A stretch of 64,000 nt of DNA from UBA668 sp039796575 (lineage in GTDB: Bacteria > Actinomycetota > Acidimicrobiia > Acidimicrobiales > Ilumatobacteraceae). This document shows positions 51,152-60,153 of the stretch, piece by piece. Numbering within the stretch: position 1 is the stretch's first letter; each line of letters begins with the position of its first letter. Under the pieces are notes generated by a model, which was not told the DNA's origin, did no database searches, and saw only the letters and a program-made list of their open reading frames with translations. The stretch is taken from positions 1 through 64,000 of the forward strand of contig JBDKJP010000046.1 of the NCBI GenBank assembly GCA_039796575.1, given 5' to 3'. Made by a program: the position numbers and the translations under genes.

Positions 51152-51787
51152 ATGGAGGTGACCCAGTGGCGGCCCGTCGAAGAGCCACAGAGTGGTCTCG
51201 GGCGCCTCGGCGTGGCCGTCACGGTCGTGATTGCTGCCATCACCATCCCGATGCTGCTCTTCGGTCTCCTCGTCCTCGACGACAAGGACGCCACCGCTCC
51301 CGGCACCAGCGCTGTTCCGTTGCCCGACGGCTGGCAGCGTCGCGAGCTCCTCACTGATCGCTGCTCCGCGACCGGGGGCGAGTTCTGCACGTTCGCCGTG
51401 CTCACACCGGCCAACGGGCTGACCCGCTCGGAGGCCGAGACCGACTATCGAACCTTCCTCGCCGATCAAGGTTGGAGTCCGAGCCTCCGCGACGGCGACA
51501 AGGCATTCACCACCGGTCGCATCGGCCAGGAGATCATCCTCACCGTCGGCTCCGACGGCAGGGACCTCTACAGCACGGAGACCTACGGGGATCCTCCCGC
51601 CCCGAACGACGTCGTGGTCGAGGCGTCGTACGCGGATCTCGGCCGAGCGCGCCAGGAGAGGCTCGGCCGCCGGTTCATCACGGCCGCGACAGCGATCATC
51701 GTCGCCGCGGCCCTGATCGTTCTCGCCGGCGTGCTTGTCGTCGAGCGCCGACGCCGGCGGTCCCATCCGGAGGACGTTCCGAGGTGA
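51152..51787 (+). CDS. Hypothetical membrane protein, two segments
   Basis: Unrecognised 211-residue protein. A membrane segment near 22-43 and another near 175-198 flank an outward domain of about 130 residues with two cysteines (DRCSATGGEFC), followed by a very basic tail. ATG is 6 nt after TAGCCT (51140-51145). It lies in the orphan island ahead of the sigma-factor gene, possibly unrelated to it. Confidence 0.55.
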   Translation: MEVTQWRPVEEPQSGLGRLGVAVTVVIAAITIPMLLFGLLVLDDKDATAPGTSAVPLPDGWQRRELLTDRCSATGGEFCTFAVLTPANGLTRSEAETDYRTFLADQGWSPSLRDGDKAFTTGRIGQEIILTVGSDGRDLYSTETYGDPPAPNDVVVEASYADLGRARQERLGRRFITAATAIIVAAALIVLAGVLVVERRRRRSHPEDVPR

Positions 51788-51909
51788 TGGCCGGAACCGT
51801 CCACACCTGCCGATCGGCGCAGGCTCGATCCGAGTTCAGCGTTGAAGAACTTCGGTCGCTGGTAGCGCGATGAGCCCGGTGGATGCGCTTCTGTCAGTAG
51901 GAGGCAGGG

Positions 51910-52365
51910 GTGGACCGGGACGATTTCGAGCGCTTCGCAGCTGACGCAGCTCCGAGGCTGCGCCGCGCACTGCTGGGTGCCGTCGGGGTCGATGCCGTCG
52001 AGGACGCAGTCGCGGAGGCGTTGGCATACGGGTTCGAGCATTGGACGCGGATCCGCGAGATGGACAACCCGGTCGGCTACCTCTACCGCGTCGGCCGCTC
52101 CCGTTCTCGCGACCGGCGGCGTGCGGTGCGGCTGTTCCGTGAACCGAACGTGGTGATTCCGGAGGTGGAGGACGGTTTGGTCGAATCGCTGCTCCGGCTA
52201 CCGGAGTCGCAACGAGTTGCCGTGTGGTTGGTGCACGGTTGCGGTTGGTCGCATCGCGAGACCGCGGATGTGCTCGAGGTGAGCACGTCGACTGTTGCCA
52301 CGCACGTCGCCAGAGGCTTGCAGCGTCTCCGTAGCGAAATGAGGGGAACCGATGTTGTCGCTTGA
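51910..52365 (+). CDS. ECF-type RNA polymerase sigma factor
   Basis: 151-residue sigma-70-like protein. Region 2 (about 5-65) contains VEDAVAEALAYGFEHWTRIREMDNPVGYLYRV, and region 4 (about 95-145) LPESQRVAVWLVHGCGWSHRETADVLEVSTSTVATHVARG. Start is GTG with a perfect AGGAGG 5 nt upstream. The stop overlaps by 14 nt the following gene, which encodes a single-pass membrane protein that is a candidate anti-sigma factor. Confidence 0.85.
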   Translation: MDRDDFERFAADAAPRLRRALLGAVGVDAVEDAVAEALAYGFEHWTRIREMDNPVGYLYRVGRSRSRDRRRAVRLFREPNVVIPEVEDGLVESLLRLPESQRVAVWLVHGCGWSHRETADVLEVSTSTVATHVARGLQRLRSEMRGTDVVA

Positions 52366-53086
52366 GGAACAGATCGAACGCATCGCTGACAGCGCGGTGC
52401 ACGCCATCGCCGTCGAGCACCCGGTCGGCTCCACACACGAGAGGAACTCGCATCGCCGGCGGGCTCCGCTGATGTCCGCTGCGCTCGTCGCGGCGGCGGT
52501 GGCGCTCGTCGTCGTTGGGCTCCTCCTCGGCGGCGAACCATCACGGGACACCGAGGCGACGACACCGACGAGTGCCGCGCCGACGATCGCGTCGTCGACC
52601 TCGGCGGCCGATTCGATCCGGCCCACGGTGTGGTGGAGCGGCCTTGGCCAACTGCCCGACGATCTGGCCACGATCCCGCTGCCTCCCCCGGGCACGATCA
52701 CCCTGTTGGCCGTGGACGGGCGACCTGTCCTCGTGGAACGAACTGGTGACCAGTTCTGCATCCTCGACGGCCCCGCTGGAGGCGGCAGTTGCACGCAGAT
52801 CACCGAGAACGCCACCACCGTCGAACTGCAGCACGGCGGCATCTCCGGGCTCACCGCCGATGGCACCGCCCTCCCGAAGTTCAGCTACTGGCTGACGAGC
52901 GATGCTCTCACCGTGGCCTACGTGGACACACACGGCGCCGCCGCATGCGACGAAGGTCCGCAACCGGTCCCTGCGTATTCGGGCGTCACCCTGTGGACCT
53001 GCATCTCGAGCGGCACCACCCCGCCCGGAGAGACCAGGAGCATCTACCGAGCCGACGACATCGACTACCTCGCCGGCCCGGACTGA
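52352..53086 (+). CDS. Membrane protein paired with ECF sigma factor
   Basis: 244 residues: an N-terminal cytoplasmic helix (LSLEEQIERIADSAVHAIA), one membrane segment (about 40-61), a Thr/Ser-rich stalk, and an outward beta-rich domain with four cysteines (FCILDG, SCTQIT, ACDEG, WTCISS). The order cytoplasmic helix, membrane, sensor, together with overlap with the sigma gene, suggests an anti-sigma factor, but no ZAS motif is seen, so this is an inference. Confidence 0.6.
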   Translation: MLSLEEQIERIADSAVHAIAVEHPVGSTHERNSHRRRAPLMSAALVAAAVALVVVGLLLGGEPSRDTEATTPTSAAPTIASSTSAADSIRPTVWWSGLGQLPDDLATIPLPPPGTITLLAVDGRPVLVERTGDQFCILDGPAGGGSCTQITENATTVELQHGGISGLTADGTALPKFSYWLTSDALTVAYVDTHGAAACDEGPQPVPAYSGVTLWTCISSGTTPPGETRSIYRADDIDYLAGPD

Positions 53087-53190
53087 CCAACGCGCCACCA
53101 CTTCCACGCGAGCACCGCCTGACGAAGTGCAGCAAGAGCGATCGCTCGGCGTTCGGGGGCACGGCGAAGTCGGGCTGCCAGCCTCATCGC

Positions 53191-53229
53191 GGGCAGGAAA
53201 TCGGGCCGATACGGCCGGATTCCGTGACC
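53191..53229. repeat. Dispersed palindromic repeat R2, copy 2
   Basis: 39 bp with invariant core GGCCG-ATA-CGGCC (53204-53216) and arms GGGCAG and GTGACC. Identical to 12255-12293 at 32 of 39 positions. It marks the right edge of the orphan island, between two convergent genes. Confidence 0.7.
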
Positions 53230-53264
53230 GCGCTGCAGCGGAGCGCTGACGGGGCCGCGCAGGG

Positions 53265-53885
53265 TCAGTAGTGCGGGGGCGTGATCACCCAGAACACCTT
53301 CACCGGTTCGCTGCCGCGGTTGGCGCAGCGGTGCGGCTCGGTGCTGGTGAAGGCGAAGCTGTCGCCGGGTTGCAGCGTGAACGCACGGTCACCGATCCAC
53401 AGTTCGAGCGTGCCGCTCATCACCAGGCCGGCCTCGGCGCCGTCGTGCGCGTAGAACTCGCTGTCGGCACCGGGATGGATGGTGCTGATGAGCAGCTCGA
53501 GCGGGCCACTGAGGTTCGGTGACAGCAACTCCTCGGTGATGCCGAGCCCGGTGAACGTGAGGTTGCGGCGGTTGGCCGCGCGCACGATGACGTCGCGTTC
53601 GTCGGCCGGCCCTTCACCGCCCTGGTGGAAGAACCAGTGCATGTGCACGCCGAGCGTGTCGGCGATCTGCTGCAGCACGCCGATGGGCAGGCGCGACACG
53701 TCGCGCTCGATCTGGCTGAGGTAGCTGACCGAGATGCCCACGGCCGACGCCACGTCCTGCAGTGTGCGGCCCTGTGCCTTGCGCAGCTCACGGATGCGAC
53801 CACCGATGGGCGCGTCGGTGTCGAACTGCTCGTCACCCTGCGGTGCAGTTGCCTCGTCGGCCTGGCTGAGCGCCCGGATCGCCAT
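53265..53885 (-). CDS. XRE-cupin transcriptional regulator
   Basis: 206-residue regulator: an N-terminal Cro/CI-type helix-turn-helix (about 28-85, LQDVASAVGISVSYLSQIERDVSRLPIG) and a C-terminal cupin (about 125-203, YAHDGAEAGLVMSGTLELWIGD, LQPGDSFAFTSTEPHRCANRG). Related proteins (PuuR, SutR) govern amine or amino-acid catabolism. The gene starts 5 nt after the stop of the FAD dehydrogenase gene and is cotranscribed with it, making it the best candidate to bind the GTTGTGAAATTTTCGC sites. Confidence 0.93.
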   Translation of the reverse strand: MAIRALSQADEATAPQGDEQFDTDAPIGGRIRELRKAQGRTLQDVASAVGISVSYLSQIERDVSRLPIGVLQQIADTLGVHMHWFFHQGGEGPADERDVIVRAANRRNLTFTGLGITEELLSPNLSGPLELLISTIHPGADSEFYAHDGAEAGLVMSGTLELWIGDRAFTLQPGDSFAFTSTEPHRCANRGSEPVKVFWVITPPHY

Positions 53886-53890
53886 GGTGC

Positions 53891-56377
53891 CTAGGTTCGC
53901 ACACGCGCGCTCTTCGGGTCGTAGAACGGGTCGAGCGACACGGTGGCGCCGATGCGCTCGCCGGCCACCTCGATCTCGTAGTTCCCCGACAGCACCCAGT
54001 CGCGCTCGCACAGGCCGTCGGGGTGGCCGACGTAGCCCATGCCGAGCGACGCGTCGATCGTGTGGCCGTACATGCCCGACGTGATGTGCCCGACGATGAC
54101 GCCATCGCGCCAGATCGGCTCGTTGTGGTACAGCAGGCGCTCGCCGTCGTGCAGGCGGAACTGGGCGAGCCGCTTGCGCACGCCCTGCTCCTTCTGCGCG
54201 AGCAGCGCCTCGCGCCCGATGAACCCGCCGGCCTTGTTCCAGGCGACCACGAAGCCGAGCCCGGCCTCGAGCGGCGTCTCGTCGGGCGAGATGTCGTGCC
54301 CCCAGTGGCGGTAGCCCTTCTCCAGCCGCAGCGAGTTGAGCGCGTGGTAGCCGCACAGCTGCAGACCGAACTGCGGGCCCGCGGCGACGAGCACGTCGAA
54401 CACGTCCCGCATGCATTCGGTGGGGATGTAGAGCTCCCAGCCGAGCTCACCCACGTACGTGACACGGCTGGCGCGCACACGGGCGTAGCCGAGGTCGATG
54501 ATCTGCGACGTGCCGAACGGGAACGCCTCGTTCGACAGGTCGTCGGTGGTGAGCGACTGCAGCAGGTCGCGCGAGTTCGGGCCCTGCACGTTGAGCACGC
54601 CCATGGACGACGTGATGTCGACGGCGATGCAGCGCGCGTCGGCCGGGATGTGGTCCTTCAGCCAGCTGAAGTCGCGCACCTGCGTGGCGGCCGCGGTGAC
54701 CACGAGGTAACGGTCGTGCGCCTCACGGGTGACGGTGAGGTCGGCCTCGATGGTGCCGCGCTCGTTGAGCCACTGCGTGTAGACGAGCTTGCCCACCGGC
54801 ACGTCGACGTCGTTGGCGCAGATCTGGTTCAGCACGGCCATCGCGTCGGGGCCCTCGACGAGGTACTTGCCGAACGACGACTGGTCGAACATGCCCACCG
54901 CCGTGCGCACTGCCGTGTGCTCGGCACCCGAGTACGGATGCCAGTTCTGCTTGCCGTACGTGTACTCGTACTTCGCCTCCACACCCTCGGGCGCGAACCA
55001 GTTGGCCCGCTCCCAGCCGGCCACTTCGCCGAAGCAGGCGCCGCGTGCCGCGAGGCGGTCGTGCACCGCGCTGCGCCGCGCGCCGCGGGCGGTGTCGGGC
55101 TGGCGGTACGGCCAGTGCATCGCGTACAGCAGGCCGAGCGACTCGACCGTGCGGTCGTGGAGGTACTGGCGGTTGCGCTGGAACGGCATCACGCGGCGCA
55201 CGTCGACGTCCCACAGGTCCATCGGCGGGTGGCCGTCGATGATCCAGTCGGCGAGCACCTTGCCGGCACCACCCGACGACTGGATGCCGATCGAGTTGAA
55301 CCCGCACGACATGAACAGGCCCTTCACGTCGGGCGACTCGCCGAGCAGGTAGCGGTCGTCGGGCGTGAACGACTCGGGGCCGTTGAAGAACAGGCGGATG
55401 CCGGTCTCGGCGATCAGCGGCATGCGGTTCGCGGCGCTCTCCATGAGCGGCGCGATGTGCTCGTAGTCCTCCGGCAGCGAGTCGAAGCAGAACGACTCGG
55501 GGATGCCCGACTTCCCGCCCCGCTGAGTCATGCCCCACGGCTTCGACACCGGCTCGAACCAGCCGACGAGCAGCTTGCCGGCGTCCTCCTTGAAGTACCC
55601 GCAACCGTCGGGGTCGCGCAGCACCGGCATGGTGGGCGAGATGCCCTCGACCGCTTCGGTGACGATGTAGAAGTGCTCGGCGGCGTGCAGCGGCACGGTG
55701 GCGCCGACGGCGTCGCCGAGCTCGCGGCCCCACATGCCGGCGGCGTTGACCACCGCGTCGGCACGGATGACACCGGTGGTGCCGTCGCCGCCGTCGAACG
55801 AGTACTCCACGCCGACCGCGCGGCCGTGCTCGGTGAGGATGCGCTCGACCTTCACGCCTTCGCGGATGATCACGCCGCGAGCGCGGGCACCTTTCGCGAG
55901 CGCCATCGTGGTGTCGATCGGGTTGGTGATGCCGTCGCCCGGCAGGTGCACGCCGCCGACGATGTCGTCGACGTTGGCGAGCGGCACGAGCGCCTTCACG
56001 TCGGCGGGCGTGATGATGTCGACCGGCAGGCCGAACACACGGGCCATCGACGCGCCGCGCTTCAGCTCCTCGAAGCGTTCCTCGTTGGGGGCGACGCTCA
56101 CCGAGCCGCGCTGCTGGAAGCCGGTGGCCTGCCCGGTCTCCTCCTCGAGCGTGGCGAACAGGTTGGTGGTGTACTGCGCGAGCCGGGTGAGGTTGTGGGT
56201 GGCGCGGAGCTGACCGACGAGGCCGGCGGCGTGCCAGGTGGTGCCGCAGGTGAGCTGCTTGCGTTCGAGCACGACCACGTCGGTCACGCCGCGCAGGGCG
56301 AGGTGGTAGGCGACGCTGCATCCCACGATGCCGCCGCCGACGATGACGACTCGAGCGCTGCCGGGCAGGTCGGCCAT
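53891..56377 (-). CDS. FAD-dependent DMGDH/sarcosine dehydrogenase-like, GcvT-fused
   Basis: 828 residues. N-terminal DAO-type FAD domain (VVIVGGGIVGCSVAYHLA) with the covalent-FAD type sequence TTWHAAG (His49), an FAO_M middle part, and a C-terminal aminomethyltransferase/GcvT half (about 430-828; VTYVGELGWELYIP, LNSLRLEKGYRHWGHD) that passes the methylene group to tetrahydrofolate. Expected substrates are dimethylglycine, sarcosine or related N-methyl amino acids. GGAGG is 5 nt from ATG 56377. Cotranscribed with the XRE-cupin gene; divergent from fbpA. Confidence 0.94.
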   Translation of the reverse strand: MADLPGSARVVIVGGGIVGCSVAYHLALRGVTDVVVLERKQLTCGTTWHAAGLVGQLRATHNLTRLAQYTTNLFATLEEETGQATGFQQRGSVSVAPNEERFEELKRGASMARVFGLPVDIITPADVKALVPLANVDDIVGGVHLPGDGITNPIDTTMALAKGARARGVIIREGVKVERILTEHGRAVGVEYSFDGGDGTTGVIRADAVVNAAGMWGRELGDAVGATVPLHAAEHFYIVTEAVEGISPTMPVLRDPDGCGYFKEDAGKLLVGWFEPVSKPWGMTQRGGKSGIPESFCFDSLPEDYEHIAPLMESAANRMPLIAETGIRLFFNGPESFTPDDRYLLGESPDVKGLFMSCGFNSIGIQSSGGAGKVLADWIIDGHPPMDLWDVDVRRVMPFQRNRQYLHDRTVESLGLLYAMHWPYRQPDTARGARRSAVHDRLAARGACFGEVAGWERANWFAPEGVEAKYEYTYGKQNWHPYSGAEHTAVRTAVGMFDQSSFGKYLVEGPDAMAVLNQICANDVDVPVGKLVYTQWLNERGTIEADLTVTREAHDRYLVVTAAATQVRDFSWLKDHIPADARCIAVDITSSMGVLNVQGPNSRDLLQSLTTDDLSNEAFPFGTSQIIDLGYARVRASRVTYVGELGWELYIPTECMRDVFDVLVAAGPQFGLQLCGYHALNSLRLEKGYRHWGHDISPDETPLEAGLGFVVAWNKAGGFIGREALLAQKEQGVRKRLAQFRLHDGERLLYHNEPIWRDGVIVGHITSGMYGHTIDASLGMGYVGHPDGLCERDWVLSGNYEIEVAGERIGATVSLDPFYDPKSARVRT

Positions 56378-56389
56378 TGGGTCCTCCAC

Positions 56390-56405
56390 GTTGTGAAATT
56401 TTCGC
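56390..56405. promoter_or_regulatory. Shared regulatory motif, copy 1
   Basis: GTTGTGAAATTTTCGC, identical to 60154-60169. Its GAAA-T-TTTC core is palindromic, and a mirror half-site TTTACACAAC follows at 56410-56419. It lies at the presumed start of transcription of the FAD dehydrogenase gene (possible -10 TAAAGT on the minus strand, 56413-56408), as for a repressor. Confidence 0.6.
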
Positions 56406-56457
56406 CGACTTTACACAACCCGGTCCGACCCGTCGACGAGAAAATTGTTAGGTCGGC

Positions 56458-56487
56458 TTTACATCTGGGGTGAACCCTCGCTACATT
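56458..56487 (+). promoter_or_regulatory. fbpA-like operon promoter
   Basis: TTTACA (56458-56463) and TACATT (56482-56487) are 18 nt apart, about 31 nt upstream of the ATG, with GAAGGA (56506-56511) as ribosome site. Confidence 0.45.
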
Positions 56488-56518
56488 CACCGCACCCCCG
56501 ACACCGAAGGACCACTTC

Positions 56519-57565
56519 ATGCGCCGAACCTCCCGACTCCTCCTCGCCGGCACCGCCGCCGTTGCGCTGCTGCTCAGTGCGTGCGGCGACGACGCGACCG
56601 ACACCGCCGCCGACGACACGACCGGCACGCCGAGCGGCACGATCACCGTCTACAGCGGCCGCAGCGAGGACCTCGTCCTCCCGCTGCTCGAGGAGTTCAC
56701 CGCCGCCACCGGCATCGAGGTCGAGTTCCGCGCCGGCGACAGCGGCGAGCTGGCGGCGCAGCTCCTCACCGAGGGCGACGCCTCCCCTGCCGACGTGTTC
56801 TTCTCGCAGGACGCCGGCGCCCTCGGGGCCGTCGCCAACGAGAACCTGTTCACCACGCTCGACGCCTCGCTGCTCGACGTCGTGCCCGAGGCCTACCGCT
56901 CCGCCGAGGGCACCTGGGTGGGCACCAGCGGCCGCGCCCGCGTGTTCATCGTCAACCCCGACCTCGTGCCCACCCCGCCGACCACGATCGACGAGCTGCT
57001 CGACCCGCAGTGGAAGGGCAAGATCGGCTTCGCACCCACCAACGCGTCATGGCAGTCGTTCGTCACCGGCCTGCGCGTCCTGCGCGGCGACGACGGCGCC
57101 CGCGAATGGCTCACCGCCTTCGCCGCCAACGAGCCGGTGCCGTTCGAGAAGAACGGCGCCGTGCGCGATGCGGTGAACGCCGGCGACGTGGCCCTCGGCC
57201 TCGTGAACCACTACTACCTCTACGAGAAGATCGCCGCCGAGGGCGCCGAGAACGTGGTGGCCGTCAACCAGTTCGCCGCTGCCGGCGACCCGGGCGGCCT
57301 CGTCAACGTGGCCGGCGTCGGCGTGCTGAAGAGCTCCGACAACAGCGCTGCAGCGCTCGCCCTGGTCGAGTTCCTGCTCTCCGAGCGCGGCCAGACCTAC
57401 TTCGCCGAGACCACCTACGAGTACCCGCTCCGCAGCGGTGTGCCCGTGGCGGCCGAGCTGCCGTCCCTCGACGAACTGCAGCCGCCGGCGATCGACCTCT
57501 CGGATCTCGAGAGCCTCGCCGAGACGCAGCAGCTGCTCGACGACGTGGGGCTGCTCACGCGATGA
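56519..57565 (+). CDS. Iron(III)-type ABC transporter substrate-binding lipoprotein
   Basis: 348-residue periplasmic-type binding protein with lipobox LSAC (Cys22). The fold is that of FbpA/FutA: ITVYSGRSEDLVLPLLEEFTAATGIEVEFR, DVFFSQDAGALG and the tyrosine motif NHYYLYEK that chelates ferric iron in the family. Related proteins also carry phosphonates or polyamines, so ferric iron is likely but not proven. First of three genes that overlap by 4 nt each. Confidence 0.92.
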   Translation: MRRTSRLLLAGTAAVALLLSACGDDATDTAADDTTGTPSGTITVYSGRSEDLVLPLLEEFTAATGIEVEFRAGDSGELAAQLLTEGDASPADVFFSQDAGALGAVANENLFTTLDASLLDVVPEAYRSAEGTWVGTSGRARVFIVNPDLVPTPPTTIDELLDPQWKGKIGFAPTNASWQSFVTGLRVLRGDDGAREWLTAFAANEPVPFEKNGAVRDAVNAGDVALGLVNHYYLYEKIAAEGAENVVAVNQFAAAGDPGGLVNVAGVGVLKSSDNSAAALALVEFLLSERGQTYFAETTYEYPLRSGVPVAAELPSLDELQPPAIDLSDLESLAETQQLLDDVGLLTR

Positions 57566-59100
57566 CCCGCCGACCGCGGCCACCGCTGGCACTGATGGTG
57601 CCGGCGGTGGTCGCCGCGCTCGTGGCCCTGCTGCCCTTCGTCCACCTCGTCGATCGAGCATTGGCCGAAGGGCTCTCGCGCGTCTGGGACGAGGTGTGGC
57701 AGCGCCGCACGCTCGAACTGTTGCTGCGCAGCACCGCGCTCACCGCCACCGTCACCGCGGCGTGCGTGGTGATCGGCACGGTGACGGCATGGCTCGTGGT
57801 GCGCACCGACCTGCCCGGCCGACGCATACTGCGCGTCGCGCTGCTGCTCCCCCTCGCAGTGCCGTCGTACCTGTCGGCGTTCGCCTGGGTGGCGTGGCGT
57901 CCCGATCTCGCCGGGTTCACCGGCGCGGCGCTGGTGCTCACCTGCACCAGCTACCCCTACGTGATGCTGCCCACCTTGGCGGCACTCGCACGCCTCGACC
58001 CCGCGCACGACGAGGTGGCGCGCAGCCTGGGCCGTGGCACGTGGGCCGTGCTGCGCACCGTCACGCTGCCGCAGCTGCGCACCTCCATCTCGGCCGGCGC
58101 CCTGCTGGTGGCGCTGTACGTGTTGAGCGACTTCGGCGCCGTCGCGGCGATGCGGTACGAGGTGTTCACGTGGGTCATCTACGGCGCCTACCGCGCCGGC
58201 TTCGACCCCACTCGCGCAGCCATCCTGTCGTCGATGCTGGTGATGGTGGCGCTGGCATTGGTGATCGCCGAGGATCGTGCTCGTGGCGCCGCCACCGCCC
58301 GCGTGGGTGGTGGCTCGGCCCGGGCCGCGCGACCCGTCCGCCTCGGCGCAGCACGGTGGCCGATGTTCACGGCGATGGTGGCCGTCGTCGGCGGCGCGCT
58401 CGCGTTCCCGTTGTGGCGGATCGGCGTGTGGGCCGTGTCGTTCGACGGCGCCGACGCGGCGCGGCGGCCGTTGCTCGCACCGCTCGCCACCACCGTCGGG
58501 CTCGGCCTCGCCGCAGCCGCGGTCACCGTGCTGCTCGCCATCCCCGTCGGCGTCCTCGCCGCGCGACACCGCGGGCTCGCCGTACGTGCGATCGAACGCT
58601 CCACGTTCGTCGCGCACGCGCTGCCGGGCATCGTGGTGGCCATCTCGCTCGTGTTCGTCGGCACGCGCCTGCTGCGCCCGATCTACCTCGAGACGCCGCT
58701 GCTGATCCTCGGCTACGTGGTCCTGTTCCTGCCGCTCGCCGTCGCGTCGGTGCGCAGCTCGGTGGAGCAGTCGTCGGTGCGAGCCGAGGAGGTGGCCCGC
58801 TCGCTCGGCGACCCGGCGTGGAAGGTGGCGTGGCGCGTCACCACGCCTGCCGCGCTGCCCGGCATCGCGGCGGGCGCAGCGATGGTGATGCTCGCGACGA
58901 TGAAGGAGTTGCCGGTCACGCTGATCCTGCGGCCGACCGGTACGGAGACCATGGCCACGATGCTGTGGCGGTTCACGTCGGTGAGCGACTACGGCGACGC
59001 TGCGCCGTACGCGCTGGGGTTGGTGCTGTTCGCGGCCATCCCCACCGCGGTGCTCACCGCACAGCACGCACGCGAGCATGACCGGAGGACCACGACATGA
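57562..59100 (+). CDS. Iron(III)-type ABC transporter permease
   Basis: 512-residue permease made of two fused six-segment halves, typical of FbpB. Each half bears an EAA loop: DEVARSLGRGTWAVLRTVTLPQLR near 150 and EEVARSLGDPAWKVAWRVTTPAALP near 415. The ATG overlaps the stop of the binding-protein gene (ATGA) and its stop overlaps the ATPase start. Confidence 0.93.
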   Translation: MTRRPRPPLALMVPAVVAALVALLPFVHLVDRALAEGLSRVWDEVWQRRTLELLLRSTALTATVTAACVVIGTVTAWLVVRTDLPGRRILRVALLLPLAVPSYLSAFAWVAWRPDLAGFTGAALVLTCTSYPYVMLPTLAALARLDPAHDEVARSLGRGTWAVLRTVTLPQLRTSISAGALLVALYVLSDFGAVAAMRYEVFTWVIYGAYRAGFDPTRAAILSSMLVMVALALVIAEDRARGAATARVGGGSARAARPVRLGAARWPMFTAMVAVVGGALAFPLWRIGVWAVSFDGADAARRPLLAPLATTVGLGLAAAAVTVLLAIPVGVLAARHRGLAVRAIERSTFVAHALPGIVVAISLVFVGTRLLRPIYLETPLLILGYVVLFLPLAVASVRSSVEQSSVRAEEVARSLGDPAWKVAWRVTTPAALPGIAAGAAMVMLATMKELPVTLILRPTGTETMATMLWRFTSVSDYGDAAPYALGLVLFAAIPTAVLTAQHAREHDRRTTT

Positions 59101-60140
59101 CCCCGTTCGCACCGCCCTCGGGCGTGCACGACCTGCACCGCCGGTTCGGCACCGTCGAGGTGCTGCGCGGCACGAACCTGTCGATCGCACCCGGCGAGGT
59201 GACCGCCGTGCTCGGCCCGTCCGGTGGCGGCAAGACCACGTTGCTGCGCCTGATCGCCGGCTTCGACCGGCCCGATGCCGGCGTGGTCGAGATCGACGGC
59301 GTGCGCGTCGCGGCGCCCGGCACGTTCATCGCCCCCGAGCACCGCCGCGTCGGCATCGTGCCGCAGGAGGGCGCCCTGTTCCCGCACCTCGACGTTGCCG
59401 GCAACGTCGGCTACGGCCTGCGCCGCGGCCCGGACCGGTCGGCACGGGTGCAGGAGATGCTCGAACTCGTCGGCATGGCCCACGCCGCGAGCGCGAGGCC
59501 GGCGCAGTTGTCGGGCGGCCAGCAGCAGCGCGTCGCACTCGCCCGTGCGCTCGCCCCGCGCCCCGCGCTGCTGTTGCTCGACGAGCCCTTCGCGTCGCTC
59601 GACGCGACCACGCGGGCACAGGTGCGCGACGAGGTGTTCGAGATGGTGCGCGCCGCCGGTGCCACCGCGGTGCTGGTGACCCACGACCAGCAGGAGGCGA
59701 TGTCGGTGGCCGACACCGTGGCCGTGCTGCTCGACGGCCGCGTGGCGCAGCACGCCGCCCCGTCGGAGCTGTACCGGCACCCGGTGTCGCTCGACGTGGC
59801 CCGGTTCGTGGGTGATGCCGTGGTGCTCCCGGGCCGCCACCTCCGGGGCGACGTCAGCACTGCGCTCGGCACCACCGCGTGCTCGACGTCGTTGCCCGAC
59901 GGCGACGTCACGGTGGTGGTTCGCCCGGAGCACGTCGCGCTGCGCGACGACGACCATGGCGTCGCGGGACGGGTGGTGTCGCGGGCCTACTACGGGCACG
60001 ACGGCACGGCCACGGTGCAGCTCGCCGACGGCACCGAGGTCACGGCGCGCGTGCCCGCCGATCGGCTGCCGGGCCGGGGCAACGAGGTGACCGTGGCCGT
60101 GGACGGACCGCTCCTGGTGTTTCCCGCCGCACCCGTGTGA
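59097..60140 (+). CDS. Iron(III)-type ABC transporter ATP-binding protein
   Basis: 347 residues. Walker A GPSGGGKTT (40-48), Q-loop in VGIVPQEGALFPHLDV, signature LSGGQQQR, Walker B LLLLDEPFASLD, switch THDQQEAM, then a C-terminal TOBE-like domain (about 245-345) with VRPEHVAL. This layout is that of FbpC/PotA-type ATPases. It ends the importer operon and is followed, after 69 nt with the shared motif, by the second FAD dehydrogenase gene. Confidence 0.95.
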   Translation: MTPFAPPSGVHDLHRRFGTVEVLRGTNLSIAPGEVTAVLGPSGGGKTTLLRLIAGFDRPDAGVVEIDGVRVAAPGTFIAPEHRRVGIVPQEGALFPHLDVAGNVGYGLRRGPDRSARVQEMLELVGMAHAASARPAQLSGGQQQRVALARALAPRPALLLLDEPFASLDATTRAQVRDEVFEMVRAAGATAVLVTHDQQEAMSVADTVAVLLDGRVAQHAAPSELYRHPVSLDVARFVGDAVVLPGRHLRGDVSTALGTTACSTSLPDGDVTVVVRPEHVALRDDDHGVAGRVVSRAYYGHDGTATVQLADGTEVTARVPADRLPGRGNEVTVAVDGPLLVFPAAPV

Positions 60141-60153
60141 GGCATGCCCCAGG

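Noticed and set aside
51787..51873. 28-codon frame starting at an ATG overlapping the previous stop
   Set aside because: A GAGGTG site is present, but it is too short, has no recognisable features, and may be chance.
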